Shown here piece by piece: positions 34,966 through 46,492 of a stretch of DNA of 64,000 bases; the stretch's first letter is position 1; every line of letters starts with the position of its first letter. The stretch comes from Castanea sativa. Its lineage: Eukaryota; Streptophyta; Magnoliopsida; Fagales; Fagaceae. The notes beneath the pieces are model-generated. The model did not search any database. It had not been told where the DNA came from and saw only the letters and a list, made by a program, of their open reading frames with translations. The stretch is from NCBI RefSeq assembly GCF_040712315.1, contig NC_134018.1, positions 42,471,335-42,535,334 on the forward strand, in the 5' to 3' direction. Made by a program: the position numbers and the translations under genes.

Positions 34966-36260
34966 CTAATGATAGTATTTCCTAAGATGCTCGGCATTCC
35001 ACGGGTGGCAAAACTCTGCCCATCAAGTGTCTCCAAGTAGTAAGTACCTTTCCTCTGCCATGACATGACTCTGTAAGGTCCTTCCCAATTGGGTCCAAGC
35101 TTTCCTTAGGATGGACCTCTTGTGGCGCTCATGACCTTCCTCAAGATGAGATCTCCAACTTGGAAGTCCCTGTGCTTGACTTTGGTGTTGTAGTTCTTGG
35201 CCATAAGGTCCTGATATCATGCTAGCCTTTGCTCAGCTGTCGCCCTTACTTCGTCCACTGAGTTAAGCTGTAGACATGTGGCCTCATAGTTCCTCCTCTC
35301 ATCGTGATTGTCCACCCTGTAGCTTGTGAGCCCAACCTCAGTTGGGATGACTGCCTCGCTTCCATATGCCAGTCGAAACGGCATTTCTCTTGTAGGAGTT
35401 TTGGTTGTCATCCTGTACGCCCATAGTACGCTTGGCAACTCTTCTGGCTATGTACCCTTTACCCCCTCGAGCCTAGTTTTGATGATTTGAAGCGAGGATC
35501 GGTTTGTGACCTCAACTTGTCCGTTAGCCTGAGGGTGGGCAAGGGAGGAGTAGTGGTTCTTAATCCCTAACTTTGAGCAAAAGTCCCTGATGGAGTCGTT
35601 GTTGAACTACTTCCCGTTGTCTGACACCAAGACCTTAGGGATCCCGTATCTACAAATGATGCTCTTCTAAATGAAGCTTCGTACGTTCTTTTCTGTGATG
35701 GTGGCCAGGGCTTTAACTTCTACCCACCTGGTGCAATAGTCTATGCTAACTATTAGGAACTTCAGCTGCCTCATTGCTATCGGGAATGGGCCTATGATGT
35801 CTAGTCCCCATTGACCAAAAGGCCACGAGGCCGCCACAGGGGTGAGCTCTTCTGCCGGCTGTCTGATGTCATTACTAAACCTTTGGCACTTGTCATAGGC
35901 TTTAACATAGGCCTGCGCATCCTTCTACATGGTAGGCCAATAGTACCTATCCTGAATCATTTTGTGCACCAAAGACCATGATCCTGAGTGGTTCCTGCAG
36001 ATGCCTTCATGGACTTCTCTCATGACATAGTCTGCTTCTTCAGGGCTCAAGCATCTTAAATACGGGCGGGAAAAGCCTCTCTTGTAAAGGATGTCCTTTA
36101 TCATGACGAATCACACTGCTTGGACCTTCAGCTTTCTCGCAACCTCCTTACCGTCAAGTAGCATGGCGTGTTTCAAATAAGAGACTATTGGCATAGTCCA
36201 ATTACTTCCTAAGTTTATTTCCTGTATACTAACGTCATCGATCAAAGGTAAAAGCTGAAC
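34966..36260 (-). pseudogene. Integrase of Tat element 2
   Basis: On - the frame ends WNAEHLRKYYH followed by TAG (34966). Open pieces at 35217-35438 (VLWAYRMTTKTPTREMPFRL, YGSEAVIPTEVG) and 35023-35220 give the C-terminal part; upstream pieces show the YYWPT and DNG blocks in broken frames. It parallels element 1 but has more stops and frameshifts. Confidence 0.82.
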
Positions 36261-36326
36261 AAAAGAAAGTACCTTACCAGAGATAAGCATATGTTCTACT
36301 GATGCAGCTTTAACTAGGTGATCAGC

Positions 36327-36998
36327 TTATTCGTTCTCCTCCCTTAAGATTTGGATGAACTTGGCGCACAACTCACTTGCTCGTTTTTGCATTTGCTCTA
36401 GGTGCTTCTTCATTCTTTCCCCTTTGCACTCGTAGTCGCCATTTATCTGACTGATGACCACCTGAGAGTCGTAGTGTACGATCACACTTATTGCCCCCGC
36501 TGCTTTAGCAAGGTCTAGTCCTGCCACTAATGCTTCATACTCGGCTTCATTGTTTGTTATTGGGAAGTCGAGATGAACCATGCACTCAATTTTGTCTCCC
36601 TCATGGGAATGGAGCACTACACCGGCTCCTCCAACCTGCCTGTTAGATGACTCATCCGTGTGAATGCTCCATTAATGATGTTCTTCTGCCCCCTGGCCTT
36701 CCATATTAGTGAACTCTACGATGAAGTCAACGATTACTTGCCCCTTTATGGCAGTGCGTGAGCGGTATTGTACGTCAAACTCACTCAATTCTATTGCCCA
36801 TAGCGCCATTTGTCCGGCGGTTTCGGGACTACTTATTGCTTGCTGTAATGGCTTGTCAGTCAGGACAACAATAGTGTGAGCCTGGAAATATGGCTTTAGC
36901 TTACGGGCTGCGATAACTAAAACAAAGGCAAGCTTTTCCATCAGTGGGTATTTTTCCTCCTTGCCTTGAAGTACTCGACTAGTGTAGTACATGGGCAT
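36327..36998 (-). pseudogene. RNase H domains of Tat element 2
   Basis: Two open pieces: 36998-36672 (MYYTSRVLQGKEEKYPLMEK, then VLTDKPLQQAIS, then ALWAIELSEFDVQYRSR) is the RT-linked RNase H; 36617-36327 (ITNNEAEYEALVAGLDLAKA, then VHYDSQVVISQINGDYECKG) is the second RNase H. The order and sequence match element 1. Confidence 0.87.
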
Positions 36999-37229
36999 TT
37001 ATGCCCTATTTTCCTCCTTGACCAAGGTTGCGCTAACAGTAGCCAGGAATACCGCCAAATAGAGGAATAACTCTTCCCCAGGCTTGGAAGGACTTAGCAA
37101 TGGTGGGGAAGAGAGGTAGGCCTTCAAATCCTCAAACGCTTATTGACACTCGGTAGTCCACTTAAAAGACTTCTTCAATGTGCGGAAGAAAGGTAGGCAT
37201 TTGTCCGTTGCCCGTGATACAAACCTATT

Positions 37230-38040
37230 TAGTGCTACTACTTTTCCGTTGAGGCTTTGGCACGTCCCTTGGTAGCGTCATTTCCATAATGGCCCGAATG
37301 TTGTCGGGGTTGACTTTGATACCTCTCTAAGACACGATGAACCCCAGGAATTTTCCAACCGTCACCTCGAACGCACACTTGCTCGGATTGAGCATCATGT
37401 TGTAAGAGCGGAGGGTGTCGAAGGTTTCCCTGAGGTCATTCAAATGATCGTCCTCTCTTCGAATTTTTACCAACATGTCGTCAACATAAACTTCGACATT
37501 CCTTCCGATTTGATGTGTAAACATCTTGTTCATGAGCCTTTGATACATCGCGCCCGTGTTTTTGAGTCCGAACGACATCACTTTGTAGTAGAATAGCCCT
37601 TAGCTTGTGACAAACGAAGTCTTCTTTTGATCAGCTTCGTTTAGCTTGATCTTGTTGTAGCCAAAGAAAGCATCCATGAAGCTTAGCAACCGGTGGTGAG
37701 TTGTAAAGTCTACGAGAACGTTAATTCGCAGTAGCGGGAAGCTGTCCTTGGGGCATGCTTTGTTCAGGTTCGTAAAGTATATGCACATTCTCTACTTCCC
37801 GTTGGCTTTCTTGACCATCACCACATTGGCTAACCAGACAGGGTAATATACTTCCCTGATGAAGTTCGCGACTTGCAATTTGCGGACTTCTTCCACTATA
37901 GCCTAGTCCTGCTCTTAGACAAATACTCTCTTCTTTTGTCTAACAGGTGGAAAAGTAGGCAACACATTCAACCTGTGTTCTATGATTGAAGGGTTGATCC
38001 CTGGCGTGTCTTCATGACTTCAAGCGGGGGAATACCCTTG
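37230..38040 (-). pseudogene. Reverse transcriptase of Tat element 2
   Basis: On - the pieces read FIREVYYPVWLANVVMVKK, NLNKACPKDSFPLLRIN, LLSFMDAFFGYNKIKLNEAD, FGLKNTGAMYQRLMNKMF and the active site VYVDDMLVK, then NPSKCAFEVTVGKFLGF. Stops occur after ANGK, after FVTS and after GFIVS. Confidence 0.88.
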
Positions 38041-39740
38041 TTCCTCCAAAACCAGCAAGCGGGGTGTTAGTCGGAACTAGCCGTTCTCTGTCAATCCTCA
38101 TTTACTGGAATGCTGGGTAGTAAAGGATGTCAGCAGAGCTACCATTATCAATCAGGACCCGATGTGTGTCGTAATCCCCTATCCATATGCTAACAACTAG
38201 TGCATCGTTATGCGGGTGGTAGAGACGACGAGCGTCTTCTTCTAAAAACCCAATGACGAGGTTGTCGACTTATGCCATCTTGGGAACGATACCTATGAGC
38301 TAGACGTTCTGAACCATCCTTAACTAAGACTTGCGAGCCTTTTTAGTGGAGCAAGAGGCTGTAGTTCCACCCATGATCATCCTTATGTCTCCTATGGGTG
38401 ACCTAGGACGTTCGTTCTCTTGCCGTGTGGGTTGCTCTTATGGTGTGTCCGTCTTCTCTTTGCTGACGAACCTCTACAACTTTCCTTGCTGGATAAGGGC
38501 TTCAATTTGTTGCTTCAAGTCGTAGTAATCAAATGTGTCGTGCCCGTGATCTTGGTGGAACTGTCAACACTTATCTCGAGACCTCTTATTGGGGTCTCCC
38601 TTCGTCTTCCCTGGGAACGTCAGGGCTCCTTCATCCTTGATCTGCATCAAGACTTGATCGATCGGGGCATTTAAAGGCATGAAGTTTGTAAAACCTCCCT
38701 GTGGGGGGTTTTAAATGCCCATCTTCTCGTCGATCTCTAGTCCTTGTTCTCTTTCGTCCTCTATCCTGCCATGCTTCCTCCTATCTTTCCCTCTTCTTAA
38801 GTCTATTTTCTCGAGCCAACAACGCATCTTTGGCTTTTATGTACTTAGTTGCCCTATAGAGTACCTCTGACATAGTCTTGGGGTCATTTTTGTATAAGGA
38901 AAACAAGAACTTACCCTTCCGTAGTCCGTTGGTAAACACGGCCATAAGTATCTTGTCGTCGACTTCGTCAATCGAGAATACCTCCTTGTTGAAGTGTGCT
39001 ATGTAGGATCTCAACGTCTCCTCCTCCCATTGTTTGATATTCATTAGGCACGCCGTGGTCTTCTTGTGTCTGTGCCCTCCAATGCAGTGCAAGGTGAACT
39101 GGACGCTTGACTCCTTAAAAGTGCTAATGGAATTCGGCGTCAACTTACTGGACCATACCCTTGTAGGACCCTTTAGCATGGTTGGGAAGGCCCGGCACAT
39201 GATTTCATCTACTACCCCCCGTAGGTGCATCAGTGTTTTGAAGGTCTCTAGGTGATCAAGGGGGTCCCTACTATCGTCGTAAGTTTCCACCTGGGGCATG
39301 CGAAACTTTGGCAGAAGGAGGAACAAGGTAATGGAAGCATTGAAGGGCGAGTCCGTCCGGTGGACCAACTCATCAAGATCGTTTAATACCCGCCCTCTGA
39401 AGGCGTTCATCATGAAGTCTATTTGTTCCTTCATCATATGCATCTCGGCGACTATGTGTGAAGATGGATCCATATCGACGGCAAACAGACGGCTTGTATC
39501 TTGCTGCTCTTGTCTGGTTGGGGCATTGCTGCCTTCCTACCCCTCTTGGTTTCTCCTCTTGGTGTTGGTTCCTTCCTGGTCCTCCTCCTAAGTGTTAAGC
39601 ACCGCATTCTTTTGGCACAATTGCTCCTCTAAGTCATGGTTTTGCTTGGTAAGGCATTCTACAGCTGCAGCGAGTGTTTGAACTTGTCTCTCGAGGGCGG
39701 TGGTACATGGTTCGTCCCCTTGATTGTTGGTGGATGCCAT
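38041..39740 (-). pseudogene. gag and protease region of Tat element 2
   Basis: Gag starts at ATG 39740 (MASTNNQGDEPCTTALERQV), about 85 bases after the 5' LTR. After two stops near 39590-39530 an open stretch (39473-38781) contains the retrotransposon Gag core (DPLDHLETFKTLMHLRGVVD, then MCRAFPTMLKGPTRVWSSKL, then LRSYIAHFNKEV). Farther on are a His/Asp-rich spacer (FHQDHGHDTFDYYDLKQQIE) and the aspartic protease motif VLIDNGSSADIL (near 38130-38165). Gag would form the particle and protease mature it. Many stops. Confidence 0.82.
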
Positions 39741-39804
39741 TGAGCGAGTAAGTACCATGCAACTCTTTTTCCGGGAAGCAATAGTACGGCTTACTTCCTA
39801 TCTT

Positions 39805-39822
39805 TCCCACAAATGGCGCCAA
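39805..39822 (-). other. Primer binding site of Tat element 2
   Basis: On - the sequence TTGGCGCCATTTGTGGGA begins one base after the 5' LTR. A TGGCGCC core at this place is common in plant Tat and Athila elements; the exact tRNA was not determined. Confidence 0.75.
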
Positions 39823-39823
39823 C

Positions 39824-40492
39824 TGATGATGCCAAAAATCGTCAATAAGCTATATAGTTCTCATGTGCTCCAAGCAAGACCTGCACAACACAAATGGAAG
39901 AAGAAGAACCTACGAAGGGTACCAGCGTGGTACTGGCCAAATACCCTTCGATAGTCAAGTTAGAGAAATTTCTTATTCACAACTCTAGAGTGCTAGAGCT
40001 GGGGTGAATTAAGCGTATCTTGGTTTTTGAAGGTTTGGGGGTTTTTATAGTAGCATAGAGTTGACATCCGTTTCTTGATGAAGAGGGTCTTTCCTTGTAG
40101 GGAAGATCTTCTTTAACAAGCGTATATCGCAGGATGCTTTCATTGCAGGGATCCCTTTGATTAGGGTTAACCGTGGGCCACAAGATGTTTCCTTATATAC
40201 ACATTCTTGGGGCCCAAGTATAGCCATGCTATACCCGTCACTCTTTCCTTTCTTGCCTTCAACTTTCTCCCCGTTAGCTTCTTATCCCGTCTAGGCACAG
40301 ATGTCGTCAGGTAGTGGCATGAAGTCGTTGGCCTTGAGACTGACGACTTCATCTTGAGTGAAGTCATTGGCTATGAGACTGACGGCTTCATCTTGTGTGA
40401 AGTCATCAGCATGCGCAATAGAGCTGACGGGTTCTTGAAGACCAGCAGCTTCTTTTATTATTATTTCTTAAAATTAAAAGTTACCCCTATCA
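39824..40492 (-). repeat. 5' LTR of Tat element 2
   Basis: 669 bp, TG..CA on -, same length as the 3' copy. A TATA box (TATAAAAA on -, 40042-40049) is the likely element promoter. Confidence 0.95.
40042..40049 (-). promoter_or_regulatory. TATA box in 5' LTR of element 2
   Basis: On - it reads TATAAAAA within CTACTATAAAAACCCCC, about 220 bases before the end of the LTR. The same word is kept in the 3' LTR near 30338. Confidence 0.5.
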
Positions 40493-40497
40493 TTTAT

Positions 40498-41034
40498 AGA
40501 TATTACAAACCATTTAGAAATTTAAATAAGCTTTATGTTTCTTTAATCATCTATTATAGTTCATCTTTTTAAATAATAAAATTTAGATCATGCCTACCAT
40601 GCTTACTATGTAATTTGGAAATTACTTGTTCCTGTCATGTAGTATATTATAATTCATAACAAAGGAAATGAAAATTCAATGATCTTGACCAACTTTCACA
40701 TCATAATTCATAACAAAGGAAATGAAAATTCAATAATCTTGACCAACTTTACCAGTATATTTTTGTAGATTTCCAAATTGAGGACGGTGATCTTGCAAAT
40801 AATTTCCTAAGAAACAAACTGGGGCGGCAAAATTATTCACAACATTTACATTTATAGATTAATTTGGTAATCTATTAATGTGAATCACACATATAATATA
40901 TTTGATGGTATAACTCAAAAAATGTGGCACCCATTTCCCATTCTATATAAACTCCACCCCTCAACAGTTTTGCATTATATAAATCAATCTTGTGAGTTAT
41001 GAGCAAGAACAAATAAAGAGTTAGAAAAAGAGAG
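40498..41034. repeat. Block B, right part
   Basis: No gene. It aligns with about 15100-15560 of block A and 59215-59580 of block C. A short direct duplication (CATAATTCATAACAAAGG) lies at about 40648-40740. Confidence 0.7.
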
Positions 41035-41266
41035 TAAAAGCTCCTTAATTATCGGTACTTGTTCATCCGTAAGTTCAAGGACTTTAAGGCTGAAGACAGA
41101 CCCTTCATCATAAACTGAAAGTACGAGGCCGAAAGAACGGCCTTTTGCCAAGCTTTGCAAGAAGGGCAGCCTCGGAAGACCCAACCTTGTCACCCATCTT
41201 AGTCAGCCCTACGAGGGTGATGATTTTAACAGTACCCTTATTGATTTTGGTGGGGATGTTAAGCAC
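41035..41266 (-). pseudogene. Ribosomal protein P0, single-exon fragment
   Basis: On - an AG acceptor (CTTTCAG) precedes [20 protein letters not shown], then [19 protein letters not shown]; a frameshift follows and the frame resumes as [19 protein letters not shown] and ELTDEQVP. This corresponds to one internal P0 exon (compare 43742-44149) and stops short of its end. No other P0 exon lies nearby, so it is an isolated relic, inside sequence otherwise matching block A near 15560-15600. Confidence 0.88.
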
Positions 41267-42462
41267 CTGAAAGACTTTCTGGTGTTAAACATCCCCCAAT
41301 ATCAATAACGAAACTATTAATGACATCATGACAAAATGATTCATACAAATAGAAAACTCAAATCCATGTAATAATTGTTAAATAACTGTTTGGTTTTAAT
41401 AACTAGGTCAAAGTTTGAGAGTAAACTAGATCGAATCTAGTGGAGTTAGGCGTAAGGGTCGATGAAACCGTGTTCTAAGGTAGAAAATTGAATAATAATT
41501 ATCCACGTCTATTCAAGGGTTAGAGAGTAACAATCCAAGACTTCCTTGGTAACTTATGACGTACGTGTTGCGAATTGTATAATGTTTTGTATGAGATTTT
41601 ATTATCTCTTTTAGAATTCTTTAAAAAAATAAATAATTTACTTTAGCCTGATGGGTATTAAGTAATTATTTAGACAAAATATAAATGGGTTAAGGGTAAT
41701 TTTCTTTTAAGTTAAAAAAACACTGACTTTCAAGAAAACCAAAACAACCCTCATTGCTTTGTCAAAAAAAAAAAAAAATCAATCAATCAATCAAGCACCA
41801 AGTAGACCCTTGAAGGATGTATGTTCTGGATAGAGTTCTCTTTACGTAATGTTTCCCAGAACTATCTAGGATTAGTCATGATAAGCCTCAGGGCAGATCT
41901 TATGAAATACTTTTTCCACTTTTTGACAGTACGAGCATATTTCTATTCTAGTATAATGTTTACATATTTTGCATTCTATTGAAAATCAATCCTATTACAA
42001 AAAACCGAATATAACTATGATTCTTTCATTTGAATATAACTATGATGCTTTCATTTGAATGTTTATTAGAGATTTGACATAGTATCCAAAATTCTCATAA
42101 TATTTAAAGAAGGGGCACTGAGAATTTTCAATCCAATCCTAAATTAGAGGACTACTTTTTTTGTTATTATTTTTTAGTATTATTATAAGACAGATATCAT
42201 ATTATTCTATTTCCGTTGTTGGGGTTTGTAAAATAATGGGCGAGTAAACAACGCTACATTCCTATTATAGAGGACCTTCTCCATTTGGGCACCTTCATAT
42301 TATTGCCTTAGTGGCCCATCCTAGTCAAGGGATAGTGCTTATAACTTATAAGGCATTTTGCGCTGTCTACCAATCCTATTGGGAAATAAACAGATTTTTC
42401 CAATAAACAGATGAGGAAAAATCTAGGTTCACAAGGGTGAAATAGATGGGAAATAACTCATA
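41267..42462. other. Non-coding stretch, partly resembling block A
   Basis: No gene. 41441-41515 resembles 15600-15670 of block A. 41930-42100 resembles about 8740-8890 (region downstream of the kinase), with a short duplication of TATGATTCTTTCATTTGAAT near 42014-42058. An A-run followed by (AATC)n lies at 41764-41795. Confidence 0.6.
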
Positions 42463-42465
42463 TAA

Positions 42466-43272
42466 GAGCATCCACACCAGCTCCTCCATTTTACACATTC
42501 ACTTTTACACTAAAAACCCACTTTTTCTATTTTACACATTTAATTTTACAAAACCTCCACATCAGTTCATCTATCCTACCACCCTTTTTAATTAAATAAT
42601 TAATTTTCTTTAATATTTTATTATTTTCCCCCAACTACTTACCGCTCTCTCTGTCTCCCAGCTCATTTCTCACTTTTGCTCTCTCTCTCTAAACCCATCT
42701 CTCAGACTCTCCCTCTCCCTCTCCCTCTCCATCAACTCCCTCTCCGATCCCAGCTCAGATCACCATTCGCAAGTCCGATCGGCGAGCTCAGATCACCATC
42801 CGCAAGCTCCGATCGCCGATCCACGAGCTCCGATCGGCGATCCTCGAGCTCCGATCGACGATCCTCGAGCTCCGATCGCGATCTGCGAGCTCCGATCGCC
42901 GATCCGCCAGCTCCGATCCACGGCAAGACCCACGAGCTCCGACCAGTCAAGCACCGATCCGTGTTTGTTTGTGAATGTCTGTGTTTTTTTTTTTTTGAAC
43001 AAAATATATCTCTGTATATTTAGTGTTGAGAAAAAGATGAGAGAATGAGTCTGTTGAAAACGGATCAGAGAGAGAAAAAAAGGAGCGAAAGAGAAATGAT
43101 AAAATATTGTATAAACGAGCTACAGTAACCGTGTAAATATACACGGTACTGTAGTTCGGGATGGTTTTACACTATTTTACCCAGTTTTAGCTCCACTAAT
43201 ATAGCTCAAAATGTGTAAAATTGAAAAAAATTTGCATTATACATGATTATCCACCAACTGATGTAGATGCTC
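42466..43272. mobile_element. TIR element with GC-rich minisatellite interior
   Basis: 807 bp with terminal inverted repeats of about 18 bases (GAGCATCCACACCAGCT at the left; its partner on the other strand is GAGCATCTACATCAGTT) and a 3-bp TAA flank on both sides (42463-42465, 43273-43275). GAGCAT(C/T).. termini are common in plant MITEs; superfamily not assigned. The middle, 42700-42930, is unusually GC-rich (see the next entry). No transposase. Confidence 0.65.
42765..42930. repeat. GAGCTCCGATCG minisatellite
   Basis: Seven or so units of about 21-24 bases built on GAGCTCCGATCGNCGATC. It is preceded by a (CTCCCT)n tract (42711-42730). The reading frame across it would encode SSDRRS repeats but lacks an ATG and is probably not a gene. 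Confidence 0.85.
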
Positions 43273-43507
43273 TAAGTCAATAATCACTACAAACTCTAGA
43301 AAAACTCTAAAATAAAACCAACCAACTAAACACAGCCTTGAAAAAAATCAAAGCTGCATAATGACATCCAAATTAATAATTCCTCTCAACTGGAGCAAAT
43401 ATTTTGCAAGTCTTAAGTAAAATGGCATATTAAACTTAAAATCTCCAAAAAAAACATAACATTTTTAAAGTAAAACCATCGAAAAATAAACACCACTAAC
43501 ACAAGTT

Positions 43508-45137
43508 TTAGTCAAATAAACTAAAACCCATGTCATCATCCGACTCTTCAGCAGGCTCTTCCTTCTTCTCTTCCTCCTTGGCAGCAGCAGCAGCAGGGGC
43601 ACCACCAGAAGCAGCTGCTGCAACAGGGGCAGCGGCAACAGCAAACTTGCTAGGATCCTGCATTTATACTCAAAACAATTAATCTATTGAACAAAGGATG
43701 GGACTTGACTGTATGTGAAAAAGTGAGAGCCTAACTATTACTGAAGAATCAAATGCCTTTAGGTACTCCTTAACTTTCTCTGCCAGAGGAAAGGAATACT
43801 CAGTAGCAACAGCAACTGCAAGAACGTTCTTGTAGGCATTGGCAAACATGTGTGGCGCAGCAGCTAGGGTTGGGTATGAGATAGCAAGCGACAATGACGT
43901 CACCATAGAGACACCAATGAAGAACTTCTCTATCAGGTCCTCATCCGTAAGATCAAGGACTTCAGGGCTGAAGACAGACCCATCATCATAAACTTGAAGA
44001 ACAACAAGGCCATAAGAGAATGGCCTTATGCCAAGCTTTGCAAGGAGGGCAGCCTCAGAGGACCCAACCTTGTCACCCTTCTTAATAAGTTCTACAGGGG
44101 TGATGATGTCAACAGTCCCCTAATTAATCTTAGTTGGTATATTAACTACCTGAAAGATAATGGCATAAGGACAAATGTTTCATACAAATAGAAAACCAAA
44201 TGAATTTTAAGACAAGATTTCAAACCTGGAAATACGAGGTCTGTGATGGATCCAGACCTGTGTTGCCAGGAGGGACAACAACATCAATTGGTGCTACCAA
44301 CCCAACACGAGCAGGAGCCCCAACCTGTTTAGTTCAAAATTGTTACAACCAAGTTAGTTAAACTTCAAAATAGGATATAGCATTTACAACATGACTCTAA
44401 GACATCCTCAGCCTCAAAAACAATGATTCAGATTTCAAGGATAACAAAAACAAAACAATCACCTTGCTCACTAAACAAATGGTTAAAAGGAACAACCAAT
44501 AACTTAAGCTCATTCAAAGGACCAGGTCCGTCTCTACACTCCCCCCACCACCACCCAACATTACCATTGAGATCCATTTCATTTTTTGCAAAATTTAAGT
44601 ACAATAACTTAGTTAATATTAGGTCGGGTCCCGCATTAGGGGTTTATTAGAAGAGACCCAATTGTGTTTAGTATAACATAAACGTGACTAGCACTTAAAT
44701 TATAAATAAAAATATTGTGGACATATATATATATATATATATATATTGCAATACACTTTTTGGCTTATGTTTTGAGTATTGGGAATTATGGTAGTGTGTT
44801 TGGGTTTGTTGTTATATTTCATATGGCGGACACTAACTAGTCTGATGAAGATCCATAGCCCAATTCCACAATCTTACGACAAGGAGAGGAATGAGATTGA
44901 GGAAGGCATTGTTGCCAGTGTTGTCAGCATGGATCCTGATAGACCTCTTCATCATGGTGTTTTTACCCATGAGAACCACCGAGCCGCCACGTAGACCCTT
45001 GCGAATACTCTGTAGCTGGGTGGATCCGACGTTGTCGGCCGCCACGATAAGGATCTGGTTGTACTTGTCCAACAGCTGGCATAGCTTGGAGTCGTATGCG
45101 ATCTTCTTCTCGTATTTTGATGGCTTGTGCGCACCAT
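43508..45137 (-). pseudogene. 60S acidic ribosomal protein P0 (multi-exon, disabled)
   Basis: On - four exons can be read: 45137-44878 ([20 protein letters not shown] through [13 protein letters not shown], then GTAAG), 44324-44226 ([20 protein letters not shown]), 44149-43742 ([20 protein letters not shown] through [19 protein letters not shown]) and 43657-43508 ([16 protein letters not shown], ending [13 protein letters not shown]). P0 (uL10) anchors the P1/P2 stalk on the large ribosomal subunit; the acidic C-terminal peptide is the factor-binding tail. Defects: an extra GC just after the start codon shifts the frame, the exon normally encoding the ..LIFTKGDLKEV.. segment is missing between 44878 and 44324, and TAG interrupts PTKIN*GTVD. 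Introns are retained, so it is a duplicated, not a processed, pseudogene. Confidence 0.9.
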
Positions 45138-45148
45138 TGTTACGATGA

Positions 45149-46487
45149 AGATGAAGAACAAGAATGATGTTTTGGGTTTTTTTTTTTTTTTTTTTAAAGT
45201 TAAAATAAAAAACCTACGAAAAAATGAGCAGAATCGAGGGCCAAGCCGAAGCTCTGTGCGAAACGGCGCCGTCTCTTTAACCTCTGATTCTAGTGAGAGA
45301 GCTTTTGGTTTGGGGGTTTTCTGAGGTGAGAGGGTTGCAGAAAATGAACAGCACAGAGGTTTGGATTACGGTTTTTTAGGATGATTTGGACCTGACGGTT
45401 TTGCTTGGATCCGACGGTTAGGATGTTTTTAAATGGTGGTCTTAGTTTAGGAATTTTAGTGGGCTTGTTGTGTAAACTGGGCCTGTGAGTGGCTCAATGG
45501 GATCAGAAGCCAATCCAGAAAATCAAGTCAGGTGTTAAACGACACAAGTCCTAGTAAAACGGCAGGATTATGTAATGCTACAAGTAGTTTAGTGGATTAA
45601 GTATTTTCACACATGTGCAGAGCTGTTCACGCGTGATGTAACCAACAGAATTTAGTTAGTTAGTGTGTATATATATGTAAACAGGGTTAGAGATAAGTTT
45701 ATGCAATTCAATACAATTCAGATATTTTTCAAACTCCTTTCTTGTTATGCTATCCGCAGATGTGCATTTAGGAGAATCCTAGTTTAAGGTACTTCTTGAT
45801 ATATTAAATTTTAATTTGCCTAAATAACAAAATCATCAATAACAATTACATCCAATCAACAAGGTTTTTTAATTATTGGATGGGTTAATTTTCTGATCTT
45901 GATGAATCATCAAAGAAACAATGACTTTCTTATCAATTATTTGATAATTATTTAACTCGGTCTTATTATTTTTATTCCTATTGGTGACGTTATCAATATT
46001 GACCCGTTCCTTAGTATTGATCTTCTTTCTAAGACAAAAATTGAGAATTTCTAATACAAATATTTTCTATTTGAATTTTTTTTCTATATATTCAACTATC
46101 ATCTTCGACGAGAGAATTATGGATCTACTAAAATGATTGAAGACCGTCTTAAGAGTTATAGATTAGTCATTAAGTTTTATAATATTTCTTTTGTTTCCTA
46201 TTAATTTTGCATTAACGGAATTGTTGACGTCAATTTTATTTTTTATTTTAAATAGTGGACGTCTTTTATTATTTTGATAAATAATCTTAATTGTACAAAT
46301 AGTTATATTATTTGAATCTCACCAACGTTCAAATGTTTGATTAGATTTTTTCACACTTTTAGATCCAAAACCTTACGAAAGGTTCTTTCATATTCTATTT
46401 TTGTAAATGGTTTCATGCAAATGTAATAGTTGTTATTGTTTCTACTTTCATGGTTTTTCCTTATAGTCTAGGAAGTAACGAATATAA
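45149..46487. repeat. Duplicated block C, first part
   Basis: No gene. 45149-45700 matches 7276-7850 (region upstream of P0) and 45785-46487 matches 7861-8570. It contains about 80 bases (45700-45785) missing from block A. Confidence 0.8.
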
Positions 46488-46492
46488 CCAAT

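Larger units (their letters stand above)
30117..40492 (-). mobile_element. Complete Tat-lineage Ty3/gypsy retrotransposon (element 2)
   Basis: A full element of 10,376 bp on -, bounded by two 669-bp LTRs, with exact 5-bp target duplications TTTAT (30112-30116 and 40493-40497). The empty site is visible in block A near 15095-15105. Order on -: 5' LTR (39824-40492), primer binding site, gag (from 39740), protease, RT, RNase H, integrase (ending at 34966), tandem palindrome array, antisense gene (on +, 31511-33840), purine tract, 3' LTR (30117-30785). A solo copia LTR is nested at 30818-31492. All reading frames carry stops. The LTRs differ at scattered sites, by eye roughly every 10-20 bases, so this is an old insertion. 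Confidence 0.95.

Noticed and set aside
42676..43023. Open frame with SSDRRS repeats
   Set aside because: It has no ATG start, arises from the GATC minisatellite, and lies inside a non-autonomous TIR element.
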